19,096 nucleotides of DNA from Podila epigama. Lineage: Eukaryota; Mortierellomycota; Mortierellomycetes; Mortierellales; Mortierellaceae. The stretch spans positions 1 through 19,096 of the forward strand of contig JAAAVE010000306.1 in assembly GCA_015679605.1 (NCBI GenBank). Direction: 5' to 3'. Below, one piece after another: positions 16,717-19,096 of the stretch. A program made the position numbers and the translations under genes. Positions within the stretch are counted from its first letter, which is position 1, and each line of letters starts with the position of its first letter. Under the pieces are notes generated by a model, which was not told the DNA's origin, did no database searches, and saw nothing but the letters and a program-made list of their open reading frames with translations.

Positions 16717-17446
16717 GCCAAAGCCACATATGCTTTCACGGAAAAAAGATAACAACAAGCGACGCCACGTTATTATTATTGTTGTTGTGTCAATTATTGG
16801 CTCTTCATTTTTATCTTCCTGTGTGGAGAAAGGAAAAGGAAAAAAAATACAAGTCGGTCAATGAACGCAAACGAGATGATACGACGGAGGAGGAAAAATA
16901 GATTTTTTTTTTTTTTTTTTTTGTGACACGGGGGGGCCGTTTGTTTTTTATTGTCGAGTCGACCTTTATTCAACATCGTCCTCCATTATCACCATCATCC
17001 CCATTTCATCTTCATCTTCATCTTCATCCATCATCCATCCATCCATCCATCCATCGTCATCAACATCATCATCAATCCTCGCGTTCTTTTCGTCCACCTT
17101 TATTTATCTACAGTATCAGCAACTGCACAACCGTTGTGGTGTCCCTCGTGCGTGTCAGCTCCACCGCATCGCAACTCTCGCGCCATCTTTTCAACATCAC
17201 TCTCATCACTCTCACATCCTCACTCTTTTGCATTCCCTCAACATTTTCAACATCCGCCAATTTCATCCATGCTTGACCCGTTCTTCCTTTGACGATCACA
17301 AACACGCAAAACAATTCCTTGTTGACCGTTTTTTCCATCCTTCTCCTTTTTTGTAAATGATTCCATCCAGTTCTTCCTTGTAGCACAATCGAACTATATC
17401 TTAATAATTATACTATAACTTGCACACACACACACACCAACCCATT
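16696..17446. other. Intergenic spacer and promoter region of the APSES gene
   Basis: This 751-bp stretch has no supported gene. The left end carries the 3' UTR of the LIM gene. It then shows poly-T with a G run (16902-16936), CATCTT and CATC repeats (about 17007-17055), and a C/T-rich tract up to about 17380, followed by an A/T-rich stretch and (CA)n just before the ATG at 17447. The translated frames are His/Ser/Pro repeat products and are rejected as genes. Confidence 0.6.
17007..17055. repeat. CATCTT / CATC simple repeat
   Basis: CATCTT hexamers give way to CATC tetramers in the C/T-rich leader or promoter of the APSES gene. Confidence 0.8.
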
Positions 17447-19096
17447 ATGAGCCAATACACAAACACCTTCATCAACCTTGAACAGTCAGGACCAGGACGC
17501 GCCACCTTGTCATCCATTCCATCACCAAAACCATCCTCAACCCCAACCTCAGCCATTCCTTCTCAAGGATTTCGTTCCTCTTCCTCATCACCTCACCCAC
17601 AACCACAGCCCTATAATATCCACAATGTCTCCGTCTCGACCCCTTTACCTCCAATATCTGCACATTCCAACGGCTCCAACGGCGCGAAGGGCATGACCAC
17701 ACCCCAAATCCTCCACGTCCAGTCAACACCAACCTCACCATCACCTCATCATCCAACACAAGGACAAGCCACTCCACGCCACTCACCTGCGCCAGCGCCC
17801 CATTCATCTCATTCTTTCCACCATCCAAATTGGCATTCCAACAGTCGCGAGTCACCTATTAACCCTTTCAACGACAGTGTACACCCAACCTCTTCTTCTC
17901 CCAAGTCGTCCCCTTCAAGAGGGATGCCAATGGTCTTACCTATCCATCGTCCTTCGTCTTCTCCAACTCCATCTGGTACGCACCACCGGTCCAATGCCCT
18001 AACGGATGCCAATGTTGACGCGGCGGCAGCAGCAGCAGCAGTATCAGAGACAGTATCTGCCTTGGCACGAACCAACATTGGACAGGAACCTTCACATCAA
18101 CGAAAAAACGCGTTAGAAGAGATGGGTGCACAGGAGCCGCGGCAACAGCACGACTTGATAAACGCCTACTCTATCAAGCATGGATTCGTTCCAGAAGGAA
18201 CAACAACAGGTTTGAGGACCATGGCTGTTGACATTGATATTCCTCAAGAGGACTACAACAAGAACAAGTCCAAGAGCTTGAAGCATATTTCCAATAGTGG
18301 CTACGGCCATCTTCATCCAGGCACCAAGACCATCAAGGGAGGTGTGAATCACAATGTCCGTGAATACCTTGATAGTATGCCTGAATCGCGTGAGATCTTC
18401 AAGGCCAAATACTCGGGCGTGCCTGTATTTGAGATGCGCTGCGGTGGTGTCGCTGTCATGAAACGTCGTTCAGACTCGTACCTGAATGCTACTCAAATCT
18501 TGAAGGTGGCCAGGTTTGACAAACCTTCTCGGACCCGCATTCTTGAGCGTGAGGTCCAAACAGGTCCTCATGAGAAAGTGCAAGGCGGTTATGGCAAATA
18601 CCAAGGTAAGAAACAAATGTATCTCTTTTTCATTGATATTGCTTGTTCCCCATGTAAAAAAAAAAGTCGAGTACTGTTGTTGTACTCACTCAGCCTCGAC
18701 AACGATAAACATGACGATAAACATGATGATGATAGGAACATGGGTGCCATTTGAACGCGGTCTTTCCCTCTGCAAAGAGTACAACGTCGACAAGATGCTA
18801 CAACCTCTGTTGGACTATTCCATGGCAGAGAAGAGTCCTCCTTTGGCACCTAAACACATTACCGCGGCCTCCTTTAGGATGATGAACATATCAGACCCAC
18901 AGCGAAGAAAGCATCAAAAGGCAACAAAGATGACGACGAGCAAACCTTCCACGCCCGGACCAATCGATTATAGCCCCCGAGCATCGGAGCATCCTCCTTC
19001 TGTCTACAATACTTTTGATGGTGAACACAGTGCCACAGAATTGGAGTTGTATGCTACCTATGATAGCCACAACAACCAACATGCTTACCGTAAAAA
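17447..19096 (+). CDS. APSES (KilA-N) transcription factor, Mbp1/Swi4 class, 3'-truncated by window
   Basis: Exon 1 is 17447-18605 and exon 2 starts at 18736 and runs off the window end; at least 506 residues are visible. The APSES DNA-binding domain begins near residue 322: YSGVPVFEM, VMKRRSDSYLNATQIL, RTRILEREVQTGPHEKVQGG, GKYQ joined across the intron to GTWVPFERGLSLC, then MLQPLLDY. The wording VQGGYGKYQGTWVP places it with Mbp1/Res/Swi4 rather than StuA/Sok2. Such proteins bind MCB or SCB sites and drive G1/S genes, usually through C-terminal ankyrin repeats that would lie beyond this window. Residues 1-321 are a Ser/Pro/His/Thr-rich extension with a seven-Ala run near 192-198; yeast Mbp1 has its domain almost at the N-terminus. 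An open frame extends upstream to 17420 but without an ATG, so 17447 is the start. Exon 2 after the domain is polar and unstructured to the edge. Confidence 0.93.

Noticed and set aside
16923-17292. Two overlapping plus-strand open frames of 113-117 codons before the APSES gene
   Set aside because: They translate CATC and CATCTT repeats into His/Ile/Phe/Ser runs, lack a domain, and fit a C/T-rich leader better than a gene.
1-19096. Enrichment of ACGCGT (MCB) boxes over the whole window
   Set aside because: About six occurrences in 19 kb is close to what chance gives for a 6-bp palindrome, and several lie inside exons or introns.

Overview
The window looks like nuclear DNA from an early-diverging filamentous fungus (Mucoromycota in the broad sense; a Mortierella-type genome is my best guess, not proven). 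Five protein-coding genes are split by short GT-AG introns with fungal-style donors (GTAAGT, GTACGT, GTATGT) and TAG/CAG acceptors. All five products are eukaryotic families. The intergenic DNA is rich in C/T tracts, homopolymers and microsatellites. I found no tRNA, rRNA, transposon or CRISPR array.

Layout: 1-865 holds no supported gene. A gene for the spliceosomal WD40 protein SMU1 lies on the minus strand (3295 down to 866, 8 exons, 540 aa). Across a 428-bp divergent promoter, a Rab5-type GTPase gene runs on the plus strand (3724-5367, 4 exons, 263 aa). After a 1.45-kb composition-skewed spacer comes an endophilin-like BAR-SH3 gene (6822-11146, 6 exons, 647 aa) with an unusually long 1,475-bp second intron. 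A 1.7-kb microsatellite-rich spacer precedes a large multi-LIM protein gene (12866-16695, 6 exons, about 1,002 aa). A Mbp1/Swi4-class APSES (KilA-N) transcription factor gene begins at 17447 and runs off the right edge.

I joined the exon models by hand, from donor and acceptor sites, reading phase and family alignment recalled from knowledge. Junctions in conserved domains are firm. The start of SMU1 and the last exon of the LIM gene are less so.

There is no operon logic here. Rab5 (early endosome) and the BAR-SH3 protein (membrane bending in endocytosis) are neighbours with related cell biology. The LIM protein is probably a cytoskeletal or polarity scaffold, and the APSES protein probably a G1/S regulator. 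I see no sign of an exotic undescribed system. The points most worth a second look are an acidic insertion inside Rab5, a compact Cys/His motif ending the BAR-SH3 protein, a 321-residue extension before the APSES domain, a GC-AG intron in SMU1, G-quadruplex-type runs inside the long intron, and an abrupt purine-to-pyrimidine strand switch upstream of the BAR-SH3 gene.
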